Positions 38,275 to 49,229 are shown, numbered from the stretch's first letter. The stretch: 64,000 nucleotides of DNA from Nymphaea colorata (GCF_008831285.2 NC_045143.1:12823214-12887213), one strand, 5' to 3'. Program-made: numbers and translations. The notes: generated by a model from the letters alone, not told the origin.

Positions 38275-39084
38275 CTAAGTAGTTGAACTTCCTCTGTGAT
38301 CTCTTTCCACATGCTGAACCAAAGAAACTGGATCCTGAAACTCTCTGTTGCACTTGGGGCACACATCCAGGATCTCTCCAACTGCGACTCTCCCACTGCC
38401 ACGTTCATGAGCCTTCTCAACATGCTCTATCAACTTTGAGACAGATGAAAATCTTGCCTGGCACTGAAGACACTGCTCTATTGATGCCTGGTTGCCACTT
38501 CCATTATTGCTGCTACTGCCATTGCTAGATCCTCTAGCTTCCCATGAAGGAAGGACACCATCCCTCGCCTTCTGAATGGCCTGGCTGGTCGCACTGCTCA
38601 ATTTTGAAATACCTGCTTCTGCAGAGGCACGCATACTCGAAGCAGCATTCATGAGTCCTGTGGCCCATGCAGACTGTGGCTCTGCTTTCGCTGCTTTCCG
38701 AGTAGATTGAGGTTCTGCTCTTTGATTCTTCCTGAGAAACCCCACAAAGGAAGCTGGAGTCTTGGGCCCTGGACACTTATGATCAGGCCCAAACCGGTGC
38801 TTCAGACAGTGTTCCTGGTTACAGTCCCTACATCTGATCTTATTTGAAAAAGTCAGTATTTCTTTGCAATTTGCAACTGGACAACGTGGCTTCTTTGTGA
38901 CTTTCTGATAATTGGAGGGGTCGCAGTCAGTGTTAACATGTGTGGCCCATGTAATGTTAGGGTCTTCATTGGGAACCAAGCGGACACCCTTAGCACAAAG
39001 TGGGCAAACAAGGACAGTGACATCCTGACGGTCTGCAGTTGGGCAGTTATGTTTGCTGTAAGTCCTGTGCTCCAAACAGAAAAC
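38275..39084 (-). CDS. SAP11-like: AN1-C2H2 zinc-finger stress-associated protein, exon 2 (residues 34-302)
   Basis: Exon 2 starts after a CAG acceptor at 39,085-39,086 and ends at TAG (38,275-38,277). It completes the first AN1 finger (Cys36, His39, His45, Cys47) begun in exon 1. It carries a conserved middle with CPLCAKGVRLVPNEDPNITW, a second AN1 finger at about residues 101-137 (CRDCNQEHCLKHRFGPDHKC), and a Ser/Ala-rich linker at about 140-235. Two C-terminal C2H2 fingers follow: Cys238, Cys241, His254, His259 and Cys275, Cys278, His291, His296. The frame is fully open. With exon 1 the protein is 302 residues, near the usual 280-300 of plant SAP11/SAP13/SAP16. Family members are linked to abiotic and metal stress responses and are thought to act as ubiquitin-pathway or nucleic-acid-binding adaptors; the role of this one is inferred. 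Confidence 0.95.
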   Translation of the reverse strand, partial: VFCLEHRTYSKHNCPTADRQDVTVLVCPLCAKGVRLVPNEDPNITWATHVNTDCDPSNYQKVTKKPRCPVANCKEILTFSNKIRCRDCNQEHCLKHRFGPDHKCPGPKTPASFVGFLRKNQRAEPQSTRKAAKAEPQSAWATGLMNAASSMRASAEAGISKLSSATSQAIQKARDGVLPSWEARGSSNGSSSNNGSGNQASIEQCLQCQARFSSVSKLIEHVEKAHERGSGRVAVGEILDVCPKCNREFQDPVSLVQHVERDHRGSSTT

Positions 39085-39741
39085 CTGCTCAAGATACAAT
39101 ACTGGTTACACAATGTATAGGTGGTGTATTTCAGTAGTTTAAATCTCAAAAATTCAGGAACACTTGCAGACAAGTTCATGCTGGACAGAAAATCCTAACA
39201 AAGAATGGAAATTGATTTCACAATGAAACATGAAAATCAGAAGTACAAATATATATCACAGGCTTGGTCAGCCTGTGGGACATTCACTCTCTCTTTCTCT
39301 TGTTAGCCTGTCGGTTGAACTCAACAGATGTGAAGATTCTAATGACCATCCTTCAATGTTCATTTTTATTTCTATTTGTTTGCTACATGAAATATGACAA
39401 GATTTATAATATCATGATTAAGAATCTAAGAGTTCTTTTTAGTTTTAAGTTCAAAGAAAATTGTAGAATTTGTTTCCTTTTTTCCAACTTAATTTTGGAA
39501 ACTTACATGTTCTATGAAGGTCAAATGAAAACATAAGAATGGTGAGGAGATTTGACTTGTGATGTTTTGAAAGAAATAATGGTATATTCGAGAGGTAGAT
39601 TGAATATTTGATATTTATCTCAAGTCTGTTTAAGTAATTTCTGAAATAGTGTGGACCATCCTGTAACTGCTTACACTAATCTCTACTTAATCAGGGATTA
39701 GGGTTAGTGAAAGCAAATAGTCCTTTTCTATTTCCTCTCCT

Positions 39742-39905
39742 TGCCAAATGATATGTAGCATAACTTGGTGGGCAGGGTGGTGCATTGTAGGCATATCCCT
39801 TGTCCGATTCCCAGGGGTGCTACGTTCTGATGGCATGAGGAGACATTGATTTGGGTTGCGGGATGCCACTGGAGGCTAAGTGGACCAGGCTTGTCTCTCC
39901 CCCCG
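39742..39905 (+). mobile_element. SINE-like fragment (tRNA-type head) with adjoining CT repeat
   Basis: TGTAGCATAACTTGGTGGGC is an A-box-like segment. CCGATTCCCAGGGGTGCTAC, about 45 bp on, is a B-box-like segment. Both match the head of the intact SINE at 42,226-42,469 (TGTAGCATAGTTGG and GTTCGATTTTCATGGGTGCT). The body beyond the B box is not alike, and no target duplication was found. It is therefore a fragment or a relative of the same tRNA-derived group. Confidence 0.6.
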
Positions 39906-39929
39906 TTCTCCCGCTTTCCACCCACAACC

Positions 39930-39931
39930 TT

Positions 39932-39967
<36 letters not shown>
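39930..39967. repeat. (CT)n microsatellite
   Basis: TCTCTT followed by an uninterrupted CT run of about 32 bp. Confidence 0.95.
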
Positions 39968-39969
<2 letters not shown>

Positions 39970-40149
39970 ACACCCCCACAAACCCCACCACCCGAGAATG
40001 CAGACCAGAACCATTTCTTCACAATTCCCTGTGCTGCAGAAAAAAAAAACACCTAGCATATCAAGCATCCCGCGGAAACCTGATCAGAAGTCATCACTGG
40101 AGAAAACTGCAGTCTGATCTAACTCTTGCCTTCTTCTTGTAGCAGATCT

Positions 40150-41180
40150 AGTCATCTTAGATTTAGTTTCTGACAAAACCAGATTGGCATGTTGAAATAT
40201 CAGATCTGGGATCGGTTTCAGACACATAGTTGAGACTTGAGTCCAAAGACAGCTTTTTCTCTTTTTTTTGGCTGGAAGTCAAAATCTTATTCCGCCTATC
40301 ATGATTCAGACCTGGGGTTCAAAAAACAAAAGTTTACTTACTATTAGAGTGGTCTAAAAATATCCTGAAGCTGCATTGCTCTGAAATCTATTCAGATGGA
40401 GCATTAACTTTTTTCTTTTCGGGTAATCAGTTAACAGTTGAAATAAATGCAGTCATTAATGTAGATTGCTGTTTATGCATCCACGTATGTGATGATATCA
40501 GCAGATCCTGGATGGGAACTGCTGTTGGCCCTCATACAGAATTAAAATAGTAGTCTGCATGCACCATATTAGAGAATTGATTTAAAGTTGAGTGCTCGTC
40601 TCCTGTTCAAAGAACTCTTTAAGAAAGGATCTGAGTTGTGGATGCAGTCATAAGAAGTATCCATATTTTCTTAAAAGTTACTGTGTAAAGTTGTGAGCAA
40701 TGTGCCTTCCTTTCGGTTGGTATATTTGATTAGTTGAATTCAGAATTTTTGTGGACCATGGCTGATTTGCAAGTTCACCATGTTGAACAAAAAGTAGAAG
40801 CTTTAGGAGAATATAAAGCTTTTTTACAAACCTTTATGGTTCATTTGTTAAATTAGATTATACAAATTATGCACGATGGTCTCATGCTTTTTTTTTTCTT
40901 ATGTCTGTCTTTCATTGAAGCCTTAGTTTGCTGAAAGGATGGAAAATATGCCCCATGATAATCAGTCAATGATACTGTTACGTCATGGATAATGAATAGT
41001 GTACAGCCCCATATGGCAGATGGACTTATCCATTATATGACTGAAAAGCAAATGCTGGATCGTCATTGTGAAACCCACTCACATGAAACTAATGTGAGCC
41101 ATATCTTACAAAAGTTAAGCAGGGGATGTATCAGGATCCGTAAGGGGATCAGACCATAACTCAATTCCATATATCTTTAA
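40150..41180. other. Intronic stretch without recognisable element
   Basis: AT-rich sequence, no open frame with a known motif, no terminal repeats seen. Confidence 0.5.
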
Positions 41181-41189
41181 GTCTGCTTC

Positions 41190-41845
41190 TGAGAGACTGA
41201 ATGCACATAGACAGTTATCTTTCACAAAACAAAAGGTCCATGGAAAACAACAGTTGTCAGATTTCTCACTGACTTGTCATCCAATTATTTTGTTGTTAAG
41301 GAGCAAATGCTGACTGGATCTAATGTCGCCACTCTTTCTGAAGCCTATAATCACTTAAGTAGATTCTCAGCCTGAGTGTTAGACATATGCCCTTGCCATC
41401 TCATTGGCGAGGACAAGGTGCATTTCAAAAGATTCAAGAGATAAGTCGGAGGCAGATATAAGTTCCAGTGTACTGATTGTACTACACTTGGACATCTTGA
41501 AAGCAGGTGCTGAGATAAAAATGGTCAACCACCATTCTCATCATTTAAGCCACAAACTCCCAAGGCTTAGGTTACCATTCCAGATGCAGAGACCCATAAT
41601 CACTATTAGTCATGCAGAGTATGATGAGTTGTTATCCCACCCTTCTCGAGGAACCAATGCTCCTGTAGTTGCTACTGTTGCATGTTCTGCAGGAGGTACC
41701 ATATCATAACTCATAAAAGTAATTAGATAGATTATAGATTCTTGTAACTCTAGACATCTTTGTGGAAACCCACAAAATTTTTCTAAAAATCTTCTAATGA
41801 TCATTTGAATGTTGTGTTAACTAATGCGAGTTGTCTTCACTTGTG
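41190..41845 (+). mobile_element. Copia element C2, gag end and protease start
   Basis: Broken plus-strand frames give a Gag C-terminal region with a CTTLGHLESRC zinc-knuckle remnant (about 41,475-41,510). ITISHAEYDELLSHPSR follows at about 41,600-41,650. The protease active-site region IIDSCNSRHLCGNPQNF (about 41,730-41,780) has Cys where Gly of D-S-G-A is expected. The element is interrupted at about 41,850 by a non-coding insert and resumes at about 42,785. Confidence 0.72.
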
Positions 41846-41849
41846 GGCA

Positions 41850-42780
41850 GTACTTCAGAACTTGCTAAGTCAACAAGTTGACTCGGCTCAATTCGACCCC
41901 TACCTGGTCAACCCAATAGGGGACTTGTTTATGATTAAAACTTAGCTTGACTCACCCATGTATATAGGCTTAACTTGTCTTGACTCAGCCGAAACTCTAT
42001 TTGACCTGGCTGAAGCGCTGTTTGACTTGGCCAAAACACGTCTGACTCGGTGCAGTCTGATGATAAACTTTGTGTTCTGTAATCAACATGAATAATTGGT
42101 TACTAACTAGGTTAATTACCTATGTTTGACATGAGTCATCTAACTTATTAGACTATAAAAATTTATATTATTTTTCATTGGTTAATTTTGCATATTGCCA
42201 ATTGAAAGTAAAGTTGATTAAGCTTTCCAAGAGGTGTAGCATAGTTGGTCGGGTAAACGGCGCATAGATGGTGGCGTTGTCAGTTCGATTTTCATGGGTG
42301 CTACTCCCCTGAGACTGCAAATGGTGGGATCACGGTACTCATTGAAGGGTGTACTGTACCCCATCCAAGTCTTCGACGTAGCCCATGACCTTAGAGGTAG
42401 GGGGGAATGGGGGGAGGCCTTCGAGCTTCTTTTTATTGCGGTGAGTTGTTAGCCATCTGCTCACCCAAAAAAGTTGATTAAGCTTAATTATCGGGTTTCA
42501 TCTTATCACATGAGTAAATCTAACTTAGTTACTACTGTACTTGATGTTAAGCTAACCTATTTCTAAATTACGTACACAATCAAGTTATTCTACAACCTTC
42601 TTATATTTAGATGACAAGCTATACGTCAAAAACAATAGTTAGTATAACCTAACCCAAGTTATCGAGTTGACCCACCAAGTCACAAGTAAAGAATGGAGGA
42701 GTTGAAACCTGCAATCACTAGGTTTTAAAACATTGTTTGTGGGTTAAGAAAATATTTCATATCTCCTTTGCAGTGGTTAA
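41850..42780. mobile_element. Non-coding insert (MITE-like) within Copia C2
   Basis: The Copia protease frame is interrupted here and resumes with T-N-V-L-Y-V-P-S. The insert is rich in GACTCGGCT and TTGACTTGGCC-like motifs and their complements near its two ends (41,865-42,060 and 42,650-42,690), which suggests inverted, MITE-like organisation. Exact terminal repeats and a target duplication were not fixed. It contains the SINE at 42,226-42,469. Confidence 0.45.
42226..42469 (+). mobile_element. tRNA-derived SINE with 16-bp target duplication
   Basis: The 244-bp element is flanked by a perfect direct repeat, AAAGTTGATTAAGCTT, at 42,210-42,225 and 42,470-42,485. It starts CCAAGAGGTGTAGCATAG. 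An RNA polymerase III A box (TAGCATAGTTGG, 42,237-42,248) and B box (AGTTCGATTTT, 42,282-42,292) are spaced as in a tRNA. It ends in an A run after GCTCACCC. These are the hallmarks of a plant SINE moved by LINE machinery. No protein is encoded. Confidence 0.92.
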
Positions 42781-42784
42781 TGTG

Positions 42785-43950
42785 TTACTAATGTGTTGTA
42801 TGTTCCTTCATTAACTTAGAGTTTATTGTTTGTTAGTCTCATTACTAAGGAGCTAAATTGTCAGGTGATAGTTGACCCCTATGTGGTATGCTCTTGGATT
42901 TGTTGATGAAGATGAGGATTGGTAGATGCCATGACGAAGGTGATGTCTACCTTCTAACTCAACTAGAGAGAGTGATCAATTCTGCAATTAAATCTTCTTC
43001 TAGTCTTTTCAGTGGCATCTTCATCTTGGTCATCTTCCTTTACCAAAACTTCGTTAAGTCATCCCACATATTTCCTCTTCAAAATTGAGGAAATATCATA
43101 GGAGTTCTTTCTCCTTACAGTCAAAGTCCATCGAGTCATAGATTGTTTGAACCTCATCTCGATGTATGTGGCCTTAGTAGGGTTCCAAGTCGGACTCAAT
43201 GTCATTTACTTAGTCATTGTTGATGACTTTTCAAAACTGTACTGGACATAAAGAAAAGATCTAAAGTTTCTCTGGTTCTTAAAACATTTGACATTGAAAT
43301 AAAAGTTTACTTTGATTCCTATTTCAAGATCATCTACTCTAATAATGCTCTTGAGCTCAAAACCAATGTTTGTTGCAATTTTATCATAATTGTTGAATCC
43401 AACAGTAGATTACATGTGTCTATACCTCTCAACCAAATGGAGTTGCAAAAAGGAACCACACTACCATAGACATCTTCTTAATGCTCCCACACCATAATAC
43501 TTCAACCAAACACATCTGCATCTTTTAAGGACAACGCAATTTTGGTAGCTTATTACCTAATTAACCATATGCCCACATCCTTTTTGGGAGAACAAGTCCC
43601 CTTTCAAATATATATCCTCAGTCTCCTTTTCCCTTCTTCTATCAAGTCTTTGGATGTGTTTGTCTTCTTCATAAGTTTGGAGTCTGGACTTAACCATGAC
43701 AAAATTGGCTGCTCAGACTATCAAATGTATTTTTATTGGATATCCCAAAAAACAATAAGAGCATAAGTGTTATGACACTATCTCTTATTGAGAGCATTAC
43801 GTACAAATATACCTTTCTTTGTGTCCATTCCATAATCTCCAACACCACATCTTACTTTCACATTGAATAAGGAGACCTCTGTCGTTATTTGTTCCTCTTT
43901 TTCTTCTAGAGTCATACCTCTTCAACCTCTAAGTTCACCCACTTTGGCTA
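42785..43950 (+). mobile_element. Copia element C2, protease end and integrase remnant
   Basis: Resumes with LITKELNCQVIVDPYV (about 42,835-42,885) and KMRIGRCHDEGDVYLL, the Gag-pre-integrase region. Integrase pieces follow: VIVDDFSKLYWT (about 43,215-43,250), VAYYLINHMPTSFLGEQVP at 43,542-43,600 and SGLNHDKIGCSDYQMYFYW. Stops and frameshifts throughout. A younger Copia (C3) is inserted at 44,019. Confidence 0.75.
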
Positions 43951-44018
43951 ATGGCTACTAAATTCCAAGACCTCCCCACTGGCATACACTCGTAGATCAC
44001 CTTCTGAATCACCGGCTC

Positions 44019-44304
44019 TGTAGAAACACGCAACACACGAAGGAAGAAGAAAGGAACACACGGTATACGTGGAAAAACCTCAGAAAGAGGAAAAAACCAC
44101 GGGGAAGCTCTAACCTAGGTGCACCACCGCAACCCTAGGAGAGAGAAAATCTATTCACTTAACTCAACAATTACACGTAAGTGAAGAATATATAAGAGGG
44201 AGAGAAAGAGTGCCGCCTAGGGTACCGAGCCAACCTCGGTACCCGTGCCCCATGGGACCAGGTCCAGATATGGACCCGGTTCCCCATTACAATCTATTTT
44301 AACA
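44019..44304 (-). repeat. 3' LTR of Copia C3
   Basis: 286 bp on the plus strand from TGTAGAAACACG to CTATTTTAACA, so TG...CA ends. A TATATA box lies in the element-sense promoter, complementary to GAATATATAAGAG (about 44,187). It has a perfect 9-bp stem, GGTACCGAG/CTCGGTACC, with a 5-nt loop at 44,221-44,243. Confidence 0.95.
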
Positions 44305-44318
44305 CTCCCCCTCAAGCT
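44305..44318 (-). other. Polypurine tract of Copia C3
   Basis: In element sense TTGAGGGGGAGTG lies directly before the 3' LTR. Confidence 0.85.
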
Positions 44319-44395
44319 TGGCATACATGTCAAACATGCCAAGCTTGCTAACATTTTTCTCAAATTGAGATGTACATAAAGACTTAGTTAAGACA

Positions 44396-45079
44396 TCAGC
44401 AACTTAGGATCAACTCCTTTGAATCTATGCGTTCCCGTATGAAGTGGCGATCGATCTCCACATGTTTGGTTCTGTCGTGCAGGACTGGATTGTTTGCCAA
44501 GTTAATAGCCGACTTGTTGTCACAATACATCCTTATCTTCTCTTCCATTTTCACCCCAATATCTGCTAAAAGAATTTTGAGCCATAACATTTCTGTAACC
44601 CCCATAGCAACCGCCCTGTATTCAGCCTCAGCACTGAACCTGGAACAAACTTCTTGTCTTTTACTTCTCCATACCACCAGGTTACCTCCAAGAAAGATGC
44701 AGTATCCTGTGGTAGACCTTCTAGTATCTGTGCATCCTGCCCAGTCGGCGTCAGAGTATCCTTCAATGCTGAGTTGACCTTGTCGAGTATAGAGCAGTCC
44801 TTTCCCTGGGTCATTCTTTAAGTATCCCAATACTCTTTCAGCACTTTTCCAATGACAATCAGTAGGGGCATGCATAAACTGACTTAACACACCCACAGCA
44901 TACGTAATATCCGGGCGAGTAAGAGTGAGATAAATGAGTTTACCAACCAGCCGCTGATACCTCCCTTTTCCTTCCTCATCCAAGATCGTCCCAGTTTTGA
45001 TACTTATCCTTGTGCCAGACTCCATTGGAGTAAGAAAGGGCCTGCATCTCAGTTTACATGTCTCTTTTAGAAGATCCAA
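44396..45079 (-). pseudogene. Copia C3 RT end and RNase H
   Basis: A 227-codon open frame holds PDITYAVGVLSQFMHAPTD (RT end) and the RNase H core: YSDADWAGCTDTRRSTTGYC, then FSAEAEYRA and MYCDNKSAINLANNP, with the catalytic Asp and Glu positions visible. It is cut off from the RT frame upstream by a frameshift and a TAG. At its end another frameshift removes the usual V-A-D-V-L-T-K tail, which is still readable in a different frame down to 44,320. Confidence 0.85.
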
Positions 45080-45096
45080 AGTCTATTTCCTTTGGC

Positions 45097-47070
45097 TCAT
45101 AACAAGTCCAGTCTCAGATCGTGCGATCTCAATTCCCAAAAATACCTCAATTTACCCAGATCTTTGAGATCGAATTCAGCAGCTAATGTTTCTTTCATCT
45201 TCCTTTTTTCTTCTTCGTCATCACCTGTGACAATCATATCATCAACATATACAAGTAGAAGGCTCACCAGACCATTTCTCTGCTTGATGAAGAGGGTGTG
45301 ATCACCATTTCCCTGTTTATATCCATTAGTCTTCATCACAACCCTTAGTCTTTCAAACCACGCTCTAGGGGACTGCTTGAGACCATACAATGCTTTCTTG
45401 AGATAACAACACTTTCCGTTCTGCACATATCCAGGCGGCATGCTCATATAGACTTCTTCCTCAAGGTGGCCATTCAAGAAGGCGTTCTTGACATCAAGTT
45501 GGTCCATGCTCCACTTCTTTTGCACTGCCAGAGCTAAGATGACCCTTACTGTCTTCAGTTTAGCAACGGGAGCGAACGTCTCAAGATAGTCAATCCCATA
45601 TTTCTGGCTAAACCCCTTTGCAACGAGACGAGCTTTATAGCGTTCTACAGTGCCATCAGGTTTGTACTTCACAGTAAACACCCACTTGAAACCAACTAAG
45701 TGAGTTCCCTTGGGAATATCAACAACCTCCCACGTATTGTTCTTTGCCAGGGCGTCCATCTCCTCTGTCATGGCCTGTAGCCATTTAGGATCCTCCCTGG
45801 CATCTTCCACTGACCTGGGAATAACAGCCATAGATAAAGAGGTAATAAAGCACTTATAGTCTTTACTGAGTTTAGCATATGAAACAAATCTCTGAATAGG
45901 ATGAGAAGTACATGACCTGGTGCCTTTGCGCAGGGCTATGGGAAGATCTTCATTCATTGGACTTGGATCATCCGGGGAGCTCACAAGATTGGGATTGGTA
46001 ACATCAACAACCTCCATCACATCCTTCTTCTTCCTGTTGTATACCTGACCAAACAAATGATCACGGGACTGTTCTTCCACAGGGCCCCCCTCCATCTGAC
46101 TGTCTCTGTCCTCACTGACTGTGTCTACCACACTCGGAGAACTAGTCGTGTAATCCAAGAAATCCGTGAACTGAATCAACTGATGCGAAGAATACTCTTC
46201 CACTCTCTCACCTAGACACTCCCCCTGAAGAGGATTCGCAGGAAAGTATGCCTCATGTTCATGAAAGGTAACATCCCTGGAGACATATACTCTGGAAGTG
46301 CTAGGATCGACACACTTGTATCCCTTCTGGGTGGAGGAATACCCCAAAAAGACCGCTTTGATGGACCGAGGATCAAGTTTCTTGAGAGTGGGACTATGAT
46401 CATGGACAAAGCAAACACACCCAAACACCCGAGGGGTCAAAGGCCAGGGATTCTGAGTAGGCCACAAAACAGAATAAGGGGAATGACCATTCAACACACG
46501 AGTAGGCATACGGTTAATGAGATGAGCACTAGTGAGAAGTGCATCACCCCAGTACCGCTTAGGGACACGACGTTGAAACATAATGGCCCGGGTGACATTT
46601 AACAAACGACGGTTCTTCCTTTCAGCCACGCCATTCTGAGGAGGTGTGTAGCTACAGGATGTTTCATGTATAATACCCTTGCTTCGCAAGAAGTCATCAA
46701 GGGATTGGGAGACATACTCTCGAGCATTGTCAGTACGAAGGGCCTGAACAGAGGTCTGGAATTGAGTTTCAACAAATGCAACGAAGTTTTTGACAATGCC
46801 GGGAACTTCACTGCGTTCTTTCAACAAATACACGAACGTACACCGAGAGTAATCATCAATAAGAGTCATGAAATAATGAAAACCACGACAAGTGGGTACT
46901 CCCGAAGGACCCCAAACATCAGAGTGAACCAAAGCAAATGGACGGCTGGTTTTATTGAACGAAATAGGGTACGAGGCCCTAACATGCATAGACAACTGAC
47001 ACACTTCACAGGCGAAGGTGTCCAAAGAAACAGACTGAAACATCTTAGGAAACAACTGTTTAAGGAAGAT
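45097..47070 (-). pseudogene. Copia C3 integrase and reverse transcriptase
   Basis: About 650 open codons after a frameshift near 47,065. The integrase zinc part ends F-A-C-E-V-C-Q. The catalytic triad lies in HSDVWGPSG, RTDNAREYV and PPQNGVAERKNRR. RT has KARLVAKGFSQ, DQLDVKNAFLNGHLEEEVYM, KALYGLKQSPRAWF and the active-site YVDDM (about 45,240). The frame is lost at about 45,140 in LGKLRYF by a one-base change of phase. All catalytic residues seen are conserved, so decay is recent. Confidence 0.88.
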
Positions 47071-48559
47071 GACCAAGTCTCTCGTGCCAGCGCATAATAA
47101 CGGATCTGTCCTCCACGCCAGACAACTGTCCACTGGTGGCTGAAATCAAAGCAGAAGCAACCTGTACTGGCATTCTGTAGAGACCATCAATAGCCGAACC
47201 AATCCCAATCTTCTGCCCCGTCCCCAAGTCCTGCAGGAAACAACGATCAGCAGAGAATATTAGATTACAGTTTAGCTCTTTGGTAATACTGCTGACAGAT
47301 AACAAATTTACGGGAATATTGGGAACGTGCAGGGCATTATGAAGACAATATTTGTTCAGTAATGATAAACTCCCTTTTCCAGCCACAAAAATAGAAGAAC
47401 CATCAGCCATAGAAACACGCTGCTGCCCAGAAGTCAACTTGTATTCTTGAAACATCTTAGGGTCTCTGGTCATATGATGAGTAGCCCCACTGTCAACAAT
47501 CCAATCACCGAGAGAGGAATTACCTTGATCACTAGTAGCAACAAGAGCCTGAGCTAACTTAGCTCCATCAGACGTAGATGTGTCCTCTGACGTAGTAGAA
47601 AGATGACTGATATAAGCTTGTAGTTCCTTGATTTGATCCGGGGAAAGCCTCGACTTTTCACCACTTGAAGAACCACTCTGATTTGAGTCCTGCACAAGAG
47701 AACCTCGCCGACTAGACGGAGGGCGACCACGAACAAGTCTCTTCTCAGGGTGAAGATCCCAACAAAAGTCAACAGAATGTCCTGACTTGTGACAATGGGT
47801 ACATCGCCTAACAGGGCGCTGGCCAGGCACAGAAGAACGGCTAACAAAGGCCGAGGGACCACTCCCATGACTGGGGTCAATCTGCATCACTTGGCGTCTT
47901 TGTTCCTCGGATTCCACTCTGGCATATACATCTTCTATTCCAGGAATCTCATCACAGTTGAGAATTTGACTCCACATGGATTCAAATTCATCACGCAAAC
48001 CTCCAAGGAAAAGGAACGTCCGGTCCATCCATTCCTTTTCCCAGTACCGGGCATGATCGGAACCACAGTCCCAGTTATCATTCACATGATAATCAAGTTC
48101 CTCCCACTTAGTTTTCAGGGCTGCATAGAAGGAGGCAACGGACAAGTCACCCTGTTTCAGAGAATAAATACTGCGTTTAATCTGGTACGTACGCAGAACC
48201 CTTTTCTTGCGACCATACATCCTCGCAAGCACAGTCCACATATCAAACGAAGTCGGCTTCCGCATAATAAGAGGCTGAATATCAGCGGACACAGAGCTGA
48301 TGATCCACACCTTAACCTGACTGTCTTCCAACACCCAAGTCGCCCATTGAGGATCAGTTTTGCTGGGCGTCGGTTTGTCGCCTGTGATATAGGGGAGACG
48401 ACCAAGGCTCGTTATCCCAATCTCGAGAGCAGCAGACCAAGAGAAATAGTTGTCTTTAGTCAGACGAATGGGCGTGACCTGGACCGACAAGTTCTCGCTC
48501 TTGGGAGCGCTGCCCGCGTCAAAGGTTACATCACTTTTAGGTGCGATCTCTTCCGCCAT
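47060..48559 (-). pseudogene. Copia C3 Gag and protease
   Basis: The ATG at 48,559 opens a 499-codon frame. Gag shows RLTKDNYFSWSAALEIGI and a zinc knuckle CTHCHKSGHSVDFC (about residue 255), a C-X2-C-X4-H-X4-C pattern. Protease has DWIVDSGATHHMT (about residue 355). The Gag-pre-integrase domain ends MRWHERLGHLP just before a frameshift stop at 47,060-47,062. The Gag N-terminus follows a GC-rich 385-bp leader. Confidence 0.88.
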
Positions 48560-48665
48560 CACAAGCAGTCAAGTCAGACGCAACACCAGGCAGCAACAAG
48601 ACGACACAGCAGCGGCTGAAACACCATCGCCACACGGAAACCAAGGCGACGGCGAGAGGAGTGAC

Positions 48666-48782
48666 GGCGCTGGATCGTCCGACGGCGGAAAAGAGAGACA
48701 CCCACGGCAGCGGAAACTTCAGAAGGCAACCGGCGGCGGCGCTGGATCGTCCGACGGCGGCGGCGCTGGATCGTCCGACGGC
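48666..48782. repeat. 21-bp repeat, three copies, in the Copia C3 leader
   Basis: GGCGCTGGATCGTCCGACGG(C) occurs at 48,666-48,686, 48,738-48,758 and 48,762-48,782. The last two copies are 24 bp apart start to start, with GCG filler. Surrounding sequence is rich in GGCGGC. Confidence 0.9.
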
Positions 48783-48933
48783 GGCGGCGCAGAAAGAACT
48801 TCGACAGCGGCTGCGCGGAAACTGGCGGCGCAGGAAACCCCAACGGCGGCCGAAAAAAAAAACTCCAAAGGCAGCAGCGGCGCAGGGACGACGGCGGAAA
48901 CACGAGATGCAAACGAACGATCTCACGAACCTG

Positions 48934-48945
48934 GCTCTGATACCA
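48934..48945 (-). other. Primer binding site of Copia C3, initiator-Met tRNA
   Basis: In element sense TGGTATCAGAGC lies immediately after the 5' LTR. Confidence 0.93.
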
Positions 48946-49229
48946 TGTAGAAACACGCAACACACGAAGGAAGAAGAAAGGAACACACGGTATACGTGAA
49001 AAAACCTCAGAAAGAGGAAAAAACCATGGGGAAGCTCTAACCTAGGTGCACCACCGCAACCCTAGGAGAGAAAATCTATTCACTTAACTCAACAATTACA
49101 CGTAAGTGAAGAATATATAAGAGGGAGAGAAAGAGTGCCGCCTAGGGTACCGAGCCAGCCTCGGTACCCGTGCCCCATGGGACCGGGTCCAGATATGGAC
49201 CCGGTTCCCCATTACAATCTATTTTAACA
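48946..49229 (-). repeat. 5' LTR of Copia C3
   Basis: 284 bp, TGTAGAAACACG to CTATTTTAACA on the plus strand. It differs from the other LTR by four transitions and a GA deletion. It keeps the GGTACCGAG/CTCGGTACC stem and a second perfect stem, ACCGGGTCC/GGACCCGGT with a 6-nt loop (49,182-49,205), which carries a mismatch in the 3' LTR. Confidence 0.95.

Larger units (their letters stand above)
44019..49229 (-). mobile_element. Copia element C3, full-length and young but disabled
   Basis: A complete 5.2-kb Ty1/Copia element with two near-identical LTRs, a primer site, a polypurine tract and Gag-protease-integrase-RT-RNase H in order on the minus strand. Flanks are GGCTC (44,014-44,018) and AGCTC (49,230-49,234), a 5-bp target duplication with one change. 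It sits inside older Copia C2 of opposite orientation. LTRs differ by four transitions and one 2-bp indel over 284-286 bp. The coding part nevertheless has three frameshifts and one nonsense codon, so it cannot move on its own. Confidence 0.95.

Noticed and set aside
47789-48999. Long plus-strand open frames (276, 166, 152 codons) opposite Copia C3 gag and leader
   Set aside because: They are antisense shadows of a GC-rich coding and leader region, with no recognisable motif.
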